18,094 nucleotides of DNA, taken from contig JWZX01000136.1 in assembly GCA_001275005.1 (NCBI GenBank), positions 1-18,094 on the forward strand, in the 5' to 3' direction. Below, piece after piece: positions 1 through 6,545 of this stretch. The DNA comes from Chrysochromulina tobinii. Lineage: Eukaryota; Haptophyta; Prymnesiales; Chrysochromulinaceae. The position numbers and the translations under genes are program-made. Below the pieces are notes generated by a model that was given only the letters and a program-made list of their open reading frames with translations, was not told the origin of the DNA and ran no database searches. Positions within the stretch are counted from its first letter, which is position 1; each line of letters starts with the position of its first letter.

Positions 1-1
1 T

Positions 2-970
2 GCGACGGCGGCGGCGAGCGCACTGCTCGACACGGCGCTCGATGAAGGCGAGGTGCTCGAGACGGCGCCGGCGCATGAGGCTACGGCAGAGGCGCCCGCG
101 GCGCAGGCAGAGAAGGCGGCGCAGGCGGCGCAGGCAGAGGCGGAGGAGGCGCGTGCAGAAGCGGTGGCGCGCGCTGCGGCTGCTTCGGCGTCGGTGGTCG
201 GCGCTGTCGCTCCAGCGCCCATGGACGTCGAGAGCGACGCGCCCGCGACAGCGCCCAATGGCGGCGCGCCCGCGACAGCGCCCAATGGCGGCGCGCCCGC
301 GACAGCGCCCATGGACGTCGAGAGCGACGCGCCCGCAACAGCGCCCAATGGCGGCGCGCCCGCGACAGCGCCCATTGGCGGCGCGCCCGCGACAGCGCCC
401 ATTGGCAGCGCGGCCCCCATCAAGCTGGGAGCCTTGCCAGTCAAGCTCGGAGGTCTCAAGCCGGTAGCAAAGTTAGGGGCGGCCAAGAAACTCGGCGGCG
501 GCGGCGTGGTGGGCGGCGGCGTGGCGCCGGCGGCGTTCGTCGTCGATGAGGGTCCCAAGATGGGCCCACTTGTCGCGATCGACTACACCGAGGAGGAGAA
601 GGCGGCAGTCACGCCTGCAGTGGCCCCCCCGACGGCAGAGGAGCTCAAGCAGCTGGTCAACTCCATACCGACGCAGCGCGACGCCCTGTACGCCGCTCCG
701 GTCGATTGGGATCTTGTCGGGCGCTCGGGGCTCATCGAGACCAAGCTGCGCGCCTTCATCAATAAGAAGATGGCCGAGTACCTGGGGGAAGAGGAGCCGA
801 GCCTGGTGGCCCACGTGCTGGACAAGCTCGCCCAGCGGACGCCCGCTGCGGCCATCGAGCAGGGCCTTGCCAAGGTGCTCGACGAGGAGGCGGGCGTCTT
901 CGTCGTCAAGCTCTGGCGCATGCTCCTCTTCGAGCTGCGCCTGCGCGAATTCGAGGCGGGCAGAAAGTAG
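2..970 (+). CDS. RBM25-like splicing factor, C-terminal part with PWI domain (5' end outside window)
   Basis: The reading frame is open from the left edge to a TAG at 968-970, so only the C-terminal 322 residues are seen and the true start lies outside. Order in the fragment: an Ala/Glu-rich charged stretch (to about 180), a repetitive APATAP/MDVESD region (about 221-411), a Gly/Lys-rich linker with repeated KLG motifs, then a PWI domain at about 701-964. The domain shows VDWDLVGRSGLIE, FINKKMAEYLGEEE and VLDEEAGVFVVKLWRMLLFE. These match the pattern of the C-terminal PWI of RBM25, an RNA- and spliceosome-binding nuclear protein that influences splice-site choice. RBM25 normally carries an N-terminal RRM and an RE/RD-rich middle; neither can be checked here. 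The PWI assignment is strong. The RBM25 name rests on the C-terminal position and the DEEAxVFVxKxWR signature. A different PWI protein such as an SRRM1 relative is less likely because there the PWI is N-terminal. Confidence 0.82.
   Translation, partial: ATAAASALLDTALDEGEVLETAPAHEATAEAPAAQAEKAAQAAQAEAEEARAEAVARAAAASASVVGAVAPAPMDVESDAPATAPNGGAPATAPNGGAPATAPMDVESDAPATAPNGGAPATAPIGGAPATAPIGSAAPIKLGALPVKLGGLKPVAKLGAAKKLGGGGVVGGGVAPAAFVVDEGPKMGPLVAIDYTEEEKAAVTPAVAPPTAEELKQLVNSIPTQRDALYAAPVDWDLVGRSGLIETKLRAFINKKMAEYLGEEEPSLVAHVLDKLAQRTPAAAIEQGLAKVLDEEAGVFVVKLWRMLLFELRLREFEAGRK
221..411 (+). repeat. In-frame tandem repeat in the RBM25-like gene (27-bp and 90-bp periods)
   Basis: A 27-bp unit coding GGAPATAPN/I is repeated five times in slightly varied form. 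The block beginning atggacgtcgag recurs at 221 and 311, a 90-bp higher-order period. All periods are multiples of three, so copy-number change would keep the frame. The third and fourth codons vary between N and I in the last copies, which suggests older and younger units. Confidence 0.9.
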
Positions 971-1351
971 CATCGCGTTGAGGCGGAATGGAATACCCTA
1001 ATTACCAATTTGCACGGTACTTAAATTTTTTTTTAATTTCTCTATTATTGCTCATGGTTTAGGGTCCCACGACGCTGCCGGGGTGAGTTTGAGCGCGCGC
1101 AGCTCACCGCTCCCCTGCAGGTCACCACAGGCCGCGGTTGCGTGTGGGGACCCTCCTGGAGGTGGTGTGTAAAACCTCCGCATTCGCAACATGGAACAGC
1201 CGACACAGTCCTATTTCTGCACCGATGAGATTACGAAGGGTTGGGGCTGACAGTGCAGAAGCAATGTTCCTTATGCTGATTGAACTGATACAAAACATAT
1301 GGCCGAGATTTGCAGGAATTGGCTCGAAAAAAGGACCGATCCAGGTGTGGC
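971..1351. other. Spacer between the RBM25-like and FkbM-like genes
   Basis: About 380 bp with no convincing gene. A T-rich tract at about 1027-1040 is the only low-GC patch and may belong to the 3' end of the upstream gene. A good splice-acceptor sequence (gatttgcag, ending at 1315) lies in frame with the downstream gene. The right end of this spacer could therefore be the last part of an intron, with a short upstream exon somewhere at 1138-1290. No classical AATAAA signal is seen. Confidence 0.4.
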
Positions 1352-2263
1352 ATGATGCTTGACAACACGTCGTTGTGCTCGCAGCCGATCAACTCTTTGA
1401 TGCAATTGATCTGGCCACTCCTAATGTGCGTTGCTCGCGGTGGCGGTGACGGACTGAGAGGTGTCTTCGTAGAGCTGGGTGCGTATGATGGCATCACATC
1501 GAGCAACACCCTGGTGCTCGAGAAGTGCCACGGCTGGCGCGGCGTGCTGATCGAGGGCAACCCCACCAACTATAGGTTTCTCGCAAGTAGCGGGCGCAAC
1601 GCTTCGAGGTTCGTCCACTCAGCAGTCAGCTCACGCTGCCATGGCGGAGTGAGCAACTTCACTACAATGAAAGGCGAGGTATCCGGCATCGCCGAGGTGT
1701 TGGCCGCAAGATTGCAGGAAATATTCCTGTACAAACCCAAATGGTGGCCGAATCCCCACGATTTCGTAAAGGTGCCATGCAAGCGTCTGTCGACCATCCT
1801 CGACGAGAGCCTTGCACACCTCTCGAAAATTGCCGCCCCTCTACGATCCTTCGACTTTTTCAGTCTTGACACTGAGGGCACGGAGGATGTGGTCCTCGAG
1901 AGCCTGCTTGGAGGTGGCACTGCGGCCTTTGGAGACGCTAATCGCGACCAAGCGAATGGTGGTGCCGATGCCACCGGTACTGCTGGTGCCGTATCCGATG
2001 GCGATGCCAACGGTACAGGTGCGTGGTGGTTGCCGAAAGTTGTGCTGGTCGAGGCAGTAGGCCCCGTCACCAAGGACAATAGTGTCGACAAGATGCTCAA
2101 AGCTGCAAACTACACTCGCCGCCACGCTCTCGAGCTCAAGACCGTTGACAAGCGAAAGACCCGCGGGCCGGGCATTGTGCGCAATCGCGTGTATACTCGT
2201 CTCAACAGCGCTGAAGAGTTGCGCTGTGCTAAGCTCTTGAAGGGTGGGGGACGGTCAACATGA
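1352..2263 (+). CDS. FkbM-family (Methyltransf_21) SAM-dependent methyltransferase-like protein
   Basis: 303 residues from the first in-frame ATG. Residues 39-53 (FVELGAYDGITSSNT) are the SAM-binding loop of the FkbM family. GWRGVLIEGNPTNY at 61-74 is the acidic ribose-binding strand and the typical NP that follows. VPCKRLSTILDE (141-152) and FDFFSLDTEGTED (167-179) are the family's hallmark distal motifs. FkbM enzymes usually O-methylate sugars, lipids or small metabolites; the substrate here cannot be read. A Gly/Ala/Asp-rich low-complexity insert (about 187-224) splits the SLDTEG strand from VVLVEA, probably a surface loop. The start is uncertain: the frame is open back to a TGA at 1286, and a splice acceptor at 1315 would give the alternative N-terminus ELARKKDRSRCG. 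The conserved-looking LCSQPINSLMQLIWPLL suggests that the region just upstream of the catalytic fold is coding. Confidence 0.8.
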   Translation: MMLDNTSLCSQPINSLMQLIWPLLMCVARGGGDGLRGVFVELGAYDGITSSNTLVLEKCHGWRGVLIEGNPTNYRFLASSGRNASRFVHSAVSSRCHGGVSNFTTMKGEVSGIAEVLAARLQEIFLYKPKWWPNPHDFVKVPCKRLSTILDESLAHLSKIAAPLRSFDFFSLDTEGTEDVVLESLLGGGTAAFGDANRDQANGGADATGTAGAVSDGDANGTGAWWLPKVVLVEAVGPVTKDNSVDKMLKAANYTRRHALELKTVDKRKTRGPGIVRNRVYTRLNSAEELRCAKLLKGGGRST

Positions 2264-2370
2264 CTTCGGGATCCCGTACCCTATGTAAACGACGAAATTA
2301 GATAGGGAAAAGCGCTTGGCGAGGCCCGTTCGGGCGTAACTTTGACCGAGCACTGCTCCGGGAGGCGCTC

Positions 2371-2576
2371 TGGGAGCGGGAGGCGGCAGGGTCAGGTTCG
2401 CAGGGGGCGGCGATTAAAATTTAAATGTGTTCGGAGTCGGCCGCGGGGAGCGGTTGGCTCCGGGGCTGCGGCTGTTGAGATGGCCACGGATCCGGTCGTC
2501 GCGTGGTCGTGCGGTGCAGGTGCGTTGGTGTGGGTTGGCTTGGTTGTGAGGTTCGTCTGTGTGATCCGTGTGCCCG
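2371..2576 (+). repeat. Dispersed repeat, copy A (partner at 17723-17929)
   Basis: About 206 bp aligning end to end with 17723-17929 in the same orientation. It shares perfectly matching blocks of about 20-27 bp separated by short indels and substitutions. Shared landmarks in order are gggagcgggaggcggc, gagtcggccgcggggagcgg, ctccggggctgcggctgttg, gtcgtgcggt, ggcttggttgtgaggttcgt and tgatccgtgtgcccg. A further tail at 2588-2640 (tgtgtcccctgtcccggct, then ccccggtgtctttt) matches a sequence found just before copy B (17690-17717). No protein domain is seen on either strand. It is a candidate non-autonomous mobile or segmental repeat; its class is unknown. Confidence 0.75.
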
Positions 2577-2801
2577 TGTGCGCCCGTGTGTGTCCCCTGT
2601 CCCGGCTAGCGGCTTGTCCCGGCTCGCCCCGGTGTCTTTTCACCGGAACACTGGGGGAAGCCGAGCATACCCCTAATGCCCTCCCCGGTAGTTGGGGGTC
2701 AGGAGAGACCGAGGTCGTGCAGAAGGCGGTTGTGTTTCACAGCCGATGGTTCTAATTCACGCCTCGAAGACAGGGGACGCCATTACAATGCCGTCGAGGG
2801 C

Positions 2802-4064
2802 ATGCGACTGAGCGGGCGGGCGGGCGGCGCCGGCTCGATCGGCAGCACGTGTACAGGCGGCGGCGGTGGCGGCGGCTTCGCCGGGGGTCGAATTCCCATC
2901 ATACCGTCATGGCCGACGACGGAGCGCTGCTACTTTGGCACGCCGCTCTCCGGAAGAATCCGTTCCTTTGGCACTCCCCGTGCGACCGATGACAATAGGG
3001 CGAGACAACACTCGAACTGCGCTACTCTGCAGGCAAACCTAGCGACGGTGCTCGATCAGAGCGTGCGAGCAGCGGTCTCCCTCCGCGGTGCCGCCGACGA
3101 GTTGCACGAGCACAACAAGCATTCTGCGAGCGTGAGCGGCTTCCCCCTCCGCGCCGTTCCCAGAGTAGTGCCGGCTGGCCAGACGCTGCGCTACCAGGTC
3201 GGCGAGCGCGTGCTCTGCCTCGTGGGCGAACGGCGGCCGTGCGGCTCGTGCGCGCGCGACACATGCGGTCAAACGCAGCGGCACTGTGGCAGGTGCAGCC
3301 GGCGTCGCCGGAGCGAATGGGTGCGCGCCACGATCGTCGCCATGCACTATTCCGAGCCCGGGTTTCCACGGGGGCACACGGCCCCATATCTGGTCCAGCT
3401 CGAGCGCGGCCCGAGGCTATTTTTGACTGAGGATGACGCGAGGCTGGTTGTGAGGGAGGCGGATGGCTTGCTTCGGCCACGCGTGCTTCGGCCGCGCCTC
3501 ATGCAGGCCAGCGCGTACCGTGCCATCGACGCAGCCGTGCTCGCGGCCGCAGAGCGAACTGCCCTTTCGCACAGCCTATCGGGCGCCTGCGCCCAACACG
3601 GCGCGCAGGCACAGGTGTCCGAGACGTCGCTGCATGCCGCCGCAATGGCCCGCCTTGCACACGAGTTTGACGACTTGCCCTTTGAGATGGTACGGGGCCT
3701 CGCCGCCGCACCGCCGGCGGCCTCGGCAGCGGTGCTTCTCAAACAGTTGCGAGGCGAGCCGATTCAAGACCTTGCGGCCTTGAAGGCGAGCGCGGCGACC
3801 ATGGCCACGACCGCTGCAACGACCGTTTCGACGACCGCTGCGGAGGCGGAGGCGGAGGCGGAGGCGGAGGCGGAGGTTGAGGCGGAGGTGGAGGCGACGA
3901 TTGCAGGCTTGGCAGCCCTTGCGGTGTGTCACGCGGCCGCGCAGCATGCAAGTCGCCCCTCGTCGGAGGCAGAGGCGCCTCAAAAGCGACGGCGACTCCG
4001 CTTCCCAATCGACACCCTCCACTGCGGCGGCATTGTGCCCGCCTTTGGTACTGGTTGGGTGTAA
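2802..4064 (+). CDS. Protein of unknown function with an algal Tudor-like domain and a Cys-rich insert
   Basis: 420 residues from ATG 2802; the frame is also open from ATG 2676. Residues 131-219 begin with YQVGERVLC. After a loop they continue with EWVRATIVAMHYSEPGF, APYLVQLERGPRLF and EDDARLVVR. This is the pattern W..G.VV..Y......APYQV.LD.G that I recall as common in haptophyte and diatom proteins, where it looks like a Tudor- or Agenet-type small beta barrel. A Cys cluster inside it (CGSC, then C155, C162 and C165) is unusual and could bind a metal. Around 350 is a (Glu-Ala)n tract coded by gaggcg repeats. The C-terminus has a basic QKRRRLR that could be a nuclear signal. The N-terminal 80 residues are low quality, and a second frame at 2909-2992 starts MADDGALLLW, so the 5' gene structure may be wrong. 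The stop overlaps a perfect gtaagt. Function unknown. Confidence 0.55.
   Translation: MRLSGRAGGAGSIGSTCTGGGGGGGFAGGRIPIIPSWPTTERCYFGTPLSGRIRSFGTPRATDDNRARQHSNCATLQANLATVLDQSVRAAVSLRGAADELHEHNKHSASVSGFPLRAVPRVVPAGQTLRYQVGERVLCLVGERRPCGSCARDTCGQTQRHCGRCSRRRRSEWVRATIVAMHYSEPGFPRGHTAPYLVQLERGPRLFLTEDDARLVVREADGLLRPRVLRPRLMQASAYRAIDAAVLAAAERTALSHSLSGACAQHGAQAQVSETSLHAAAMARLAHEFDDLPFEMVRGLAAAPPAASAAVLLKQLRGEPIQDLAALKASAATMATTAATTVSTTAAEAEAEAEAEAEVEAEVEATIAGLAALAVCHAAAQHASRPSSEAEAPQKRRRLRFPIDTLHCGGIVPAFGTGWV
3842..3893 (+). repeat. gaggcg hexanucleotide repeat
   Basis: Imperfect run of gaggcg units with ttgagg/gtggag variants, coding alternating Glu and Ala in the host gene. The same hexamer motif appears in the phosphatase gene at about 6838-6892 and 8440-8460, so it is a recurrent microsatellite of this genome. 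Confidence 0.85.
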
Positions 4065-4192
4065 GTCACGTGTAACTGACTCTCTTGATTCTATCAATGC
4101 TCTCGCACGTGTCACAAAGAGACCACGCTGCACGCTAACGCGAGAGACATGTGACACTCGGTTCGGGGCTCGACTGACAGAGTCACTGGCAC

Positions 4193-5110
4193 TCACACAT
4201 GCAATCCGAAGGGGTCTTTGCCTTCAATCTCCGTGAAATACTCCAAGTTGTCCTGCGCTACATTTCCACGGTTCCAGAACGGGAGCGCCTGGGCACGCTC
4301 GAGGCTGATGTCTCCGATCACCGTCTGTGGAAAGTTGTGCGCGTCTCTCGCTCCGCCGGTGGCGCACACCACATATGCCACCGGCCGCTCACGCCCCCAA
4401 GGGCCATCAACATTGGCGCCGCCTCGGTGGATCGTCCTGTAGTCGAAGATGATCAGCCCTCCCGCAGGAGTGGCAGGTGCATCAATCGCCCTCACGTCCA
4501 GTGTCGAGTCCGGCGCATCTAAGATGTGCCTAGCGAGAGCGCGAGAAGATTCTCCTAGCACTGGCGCCGGCCAGAACATCGTCCCGTCACCGTCCTCAAA
4601 GATGTCGACGAGTGGCACAAAGACGTTGTAGATGCGATGGGACGGGTCTTGCTGCGCCGTCTCAAAGTGCGTGTGAGTTGCATCGACGTGAAACCGCTGT
4701 ACTCGGGCTCCAGGCCGGCTGACCACCGCGCCGCACATGAGTGGCACCACATCTGTAAACGCAGGCCCCTGGGCCGCGCGGATGATCGGGGTCGCTGCGG
4801 CCATTACAGTGTCTACCAGCGATGCCCACGATGCGGTCGCCTCGCGAGGCAGCAACAGGTCCCAGCGATTTCTCTGGCGATGGCAGATGTTGCGGAAGCG
4901 GTACATCTGTTCATTCGGATCGCACCCAGCAGCCTCGACGTCGGCGAGAAGCGCAGCCAGCGTGGAGTGGCAAAGCGCCGCGCAGTCATTGACTAGCTGC
5001 GTGGTGATTACGGGTTCCATCACTACTGTGTAGCCGCGTCCGTTGAGTTGCGCGGCATGCTGCGCAGTTTGGAGCACACCAACGGGCCCGACGATGGCAA
5101 GCCATGCCAT
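4193..5110 (-). CDS. PhyH-type 2-oxoglutarate/Fe(II)-dependent dioxygenase
   Basis: 305 residues from ATG (5110-5108) to TGA. RFHVDATH carries the iron-binding HxD (H141, D143). DYRTIHRGGAN gives the distal His (H228). The Arg in RERPVAYVV (R242) is placed to bind 2-oxoglutarate. SHRIYNVFVPLVDI and DGDGTMFWPA are the core strands of the double-stranded beta helix. This arrangement matches the phytanoyl-CoA dioxygenase superfamily, hydroxylases of lipids and small metabolites; the substrate cannot be predicted. The first 15 residues (MAWLAIVGPVGVL) are hydrophobic and could be a weak signal or anchor, but there is no clear cleavage site. The frame stays open upstream to 5146 only from a GTG, so ATG 5110 is preferred. 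It is convergent with the upstream plus-strand gene (128-bp spacer) and divergent from the glycosyltransferase gene. All expected catalytic residues are present. Confidence 0.8.
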   Translation of the reverse strand: MAWLAIVGPVGVLQTAQHAAQLNGRGYTVVMEPVITTQLVNDCAALCHSTLAALLADVEAAGCDPNEQMYRFRNICHRQRNRWDLLLPREATASWASLVDTVMAAATPIIRAAQGPAFTDVVPLMCGAVVSRPGARVQRFHVDATHTHFETAQQDPSHRIYNVFVPLVDIFEDGDGTMFWPAPVLGESSRALARHILDAPDSTLDVRAIDAPATPAGGLIIFDYRTIHRGGANVDGPWGRERPVAYVVCATGGARDAHNFPQTVIGDISLERAQALPFWNRGNVAQDNLEYFTEIEGKDPFGLHV

Positions 5111-5270
5111 GAAAAAGCTTCGTGAATGAAAGGTGTGAAAGAGCACAGAACTCGCTGCTGGCCGGCAGCCCCAGTTTTCCGTTTTTCAGCTCGGGTGAAC
5201 GCAGGTGTTATTCACAATCGATAAATGAAATTCATGCTACACAAGGGATGCCGCAGGCCACTTTTGAGGC
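5111..5270. promoter_or_regulatory. Short divergent intergenic region, probable bidirectional promoter
   Basis: About 160 bp separate the ATG of the dioxygenase (minus) from the ATG of the glycosyltransferase (plus). The stretch is less GC-rich than the flanking coding DNA and includes ttattcacaatcgataaatg. No recognised TATA box or binding site can be named; the promoter role is inferred only from the head-to-head arrangement. Confidence 0.45.
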
Positions 5271-6410
5271 ATGCCGACCTGCCTCGCCACGTGGACCCAC
5301 ACGCCGCCGCGACGGTACACGAACAACATCTTCCACCAAGCAGAGCTCGTGGTGCCCATGCTGAGCGCTGCTCTCGAGGCTGCGCCAAAGGCTATCTACT
5401 GGCAATTCACCTTGCTCCCGTGGTCACGTGGCATGCTTGAGATGATGAAGGGCGTGAAGGTGATCGCGAGGAACGTGACGCCACCGGCGCATTGCAAGCT
5501 CTTTGGCCGCAGCAGTGGGCCTGGCAATTTTTTCGGCATGTACAAAAGTGCCGCAAGGCCTGTTCAACGGCTGCGTGAGGCTGTCTGGAGTGCGTGCGGC
5601 GTGGAGGAGCATCGTTCAGTGACGGTGCCGCCGGTGCGCATCGTATACATGCCTCGGACGGGCAGCGGGCTGCAGTCGGGTGTATGGCGCAACTTTGCGG
5701 AGAACGCGTCGGCGCTGCTCCGCGCATTGCGTGTGGCGCTGCCGACGGCGACGCTGCATGTCGCGGGCACGCCCGGTGGCGACGTGCCGGTCGTCGAGCA
5801 GGTGCGGCTGTGGGCCAGCGCGGACGTGCTGCTCACGCCCAACGGCGCGCACTTTGTGAACGCACTCTTCATGGCACGCGGCGCCGTGCTGCTCGAGGGT
5901 GTGCCGTGGGCCATGCGGGGCTATCCAGGCCAGCCAATGATCACACGAGCCTCGGCTGTGAATCACGTTCGGCTGCACTCGAACAGGCCCCCGCCTTCGC
6001 GCGAGCTCGGACCGTTTGCTCAGATTGCCAACGAGCGCGCGTGCGAGCAGAACGAGCTCTGCAGGCGACGCTACCGCGACCGCGCCAACCTCCACGTGAG
6101 TGCCGCTCAGATGCTGGCCTTGCTAGGACCAGTGCTCCTACGGCTCGAGTGCGAGGACGTGGCTGGCTGGACCAATCCGTTTGGCAAGACGTGCGCCGAT
6201 TATGCGACGCCGCTCCCAGCGGCACCGCGCGGCGACAGCTCGCGCGAGGCGGGCGGCTGGTGCGAGGCGGGCGCCCTCAAGCGCGAGGCAGCTTGGGCAG
6301 GTGGAGTCGCCTTTGGCTGGCCCGAGAAGAGTTGCTGCGCGTGTGGGGGCGGCACGGGCGGGGGTGGTTTGACTGGGCGACAGGGTGAAGGTGGGCGCCG
6401 TGCACGCTAA
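5271..6410 (+). CDS. GT61-like glycosyltransferase with Cys-rich C-terminal domain
   Basis: 379 residues. Residues 122-210 carry the GT61 (EOGT/xylosyltransferase-type, former DUF563) signature. VRIVYMPR is followed by VEQVRLWASADVLLTPNGAHFVNALF and ARGAVLLEGVPW in two adjacent blocks, corresponding to the nucleotide-sugar-binding half, where GxHGA(x)xTN is usual. Here the conserved pair reads PNGAHFVN. Such enzymes add sugars to proteins or polysaccharides in the ER or Golgi. From 293 onward is a small domain with C293, C308 (KTCADYA), C331 (GWC) and CCACGGG at 355-361. This six-Cys pattern recurs, as I remember it, in secreted algal proteins and is probably disulfide-bonded. The N-terminus lacks the expected membrane anchor, and an in-frame TGA sits at 5265. 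Either a short upstream exon is missed or the protein is N-terminally truncated. The start at ATG 5271 is therefore provisional. Confidence 0.72.
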   Translation: MPTCLATWTHTPPRRYTNNIFHQAELVVPMLSAALEAAPKAIYWQFTLLPWSRGMLEMMKGVKVIARNVTPPAHCKLFGRSSGPGNFFGMYKSAARPVQRLREAVWSACGVEEHRSVTVPPVRIVYMPRTGSGLQSGVWRNFAENASALLRALRVALPTATLHVAGTPGGDVPVVEQVRLWASADVLLTPNGAHFVNALFMARGAVLLEGVPWAMRGYPGQPMITRASAVNHVRLHSNRPPPSRELGPFAQIANERACEQNELCRRRYRDRANLHVSAAQMLALLGPVLLRLECEDVAGWTNPFGKTCADYATPLPAAPRGDSSREAGGWCEAGALKREAAWAGGVAFGWPEKSCCACGGGTGGGGLTGRQGEGGRRAR

Positions 6411-6545
6411 ATGAAGTTCGGAAACATCGTCGCGTTGTTTTGAGCCTTTTTGGAGACTGTCTGGGCATGTGATGAGCCTCAGTCCCATTGTCCCCGAGAC
6501 GAGCTTGGTGCACGAGAGCACGCACACACACGCGCCGCGAGCGCA

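Noticed and set aside
1138-1362. 74-codon plus-strand frame before the FkbM-like gene
   Set aside because: No domain or good composition; at most it includes an unrecognised upstream exon, since a splice acceptor lies at 1315.
2719-2765. tRNA-like stretch: an 8-bp stem (cggttgtg/cacagccg) followed by ggttctaattc, like a T-loop
   Set aside because: No matching acceptor stem or D-arm could be paired, and the stem is too long with only a 3-nt loop; most likely chance.
4109-4157. gtgtcac/gtgacac inverted repeat in the convergent spacer as a terminator hairpin
   Set aside because: Only 7 bp with a 35-nt loop, and a bacterial-type terminator is not expected in a nuclear genome.
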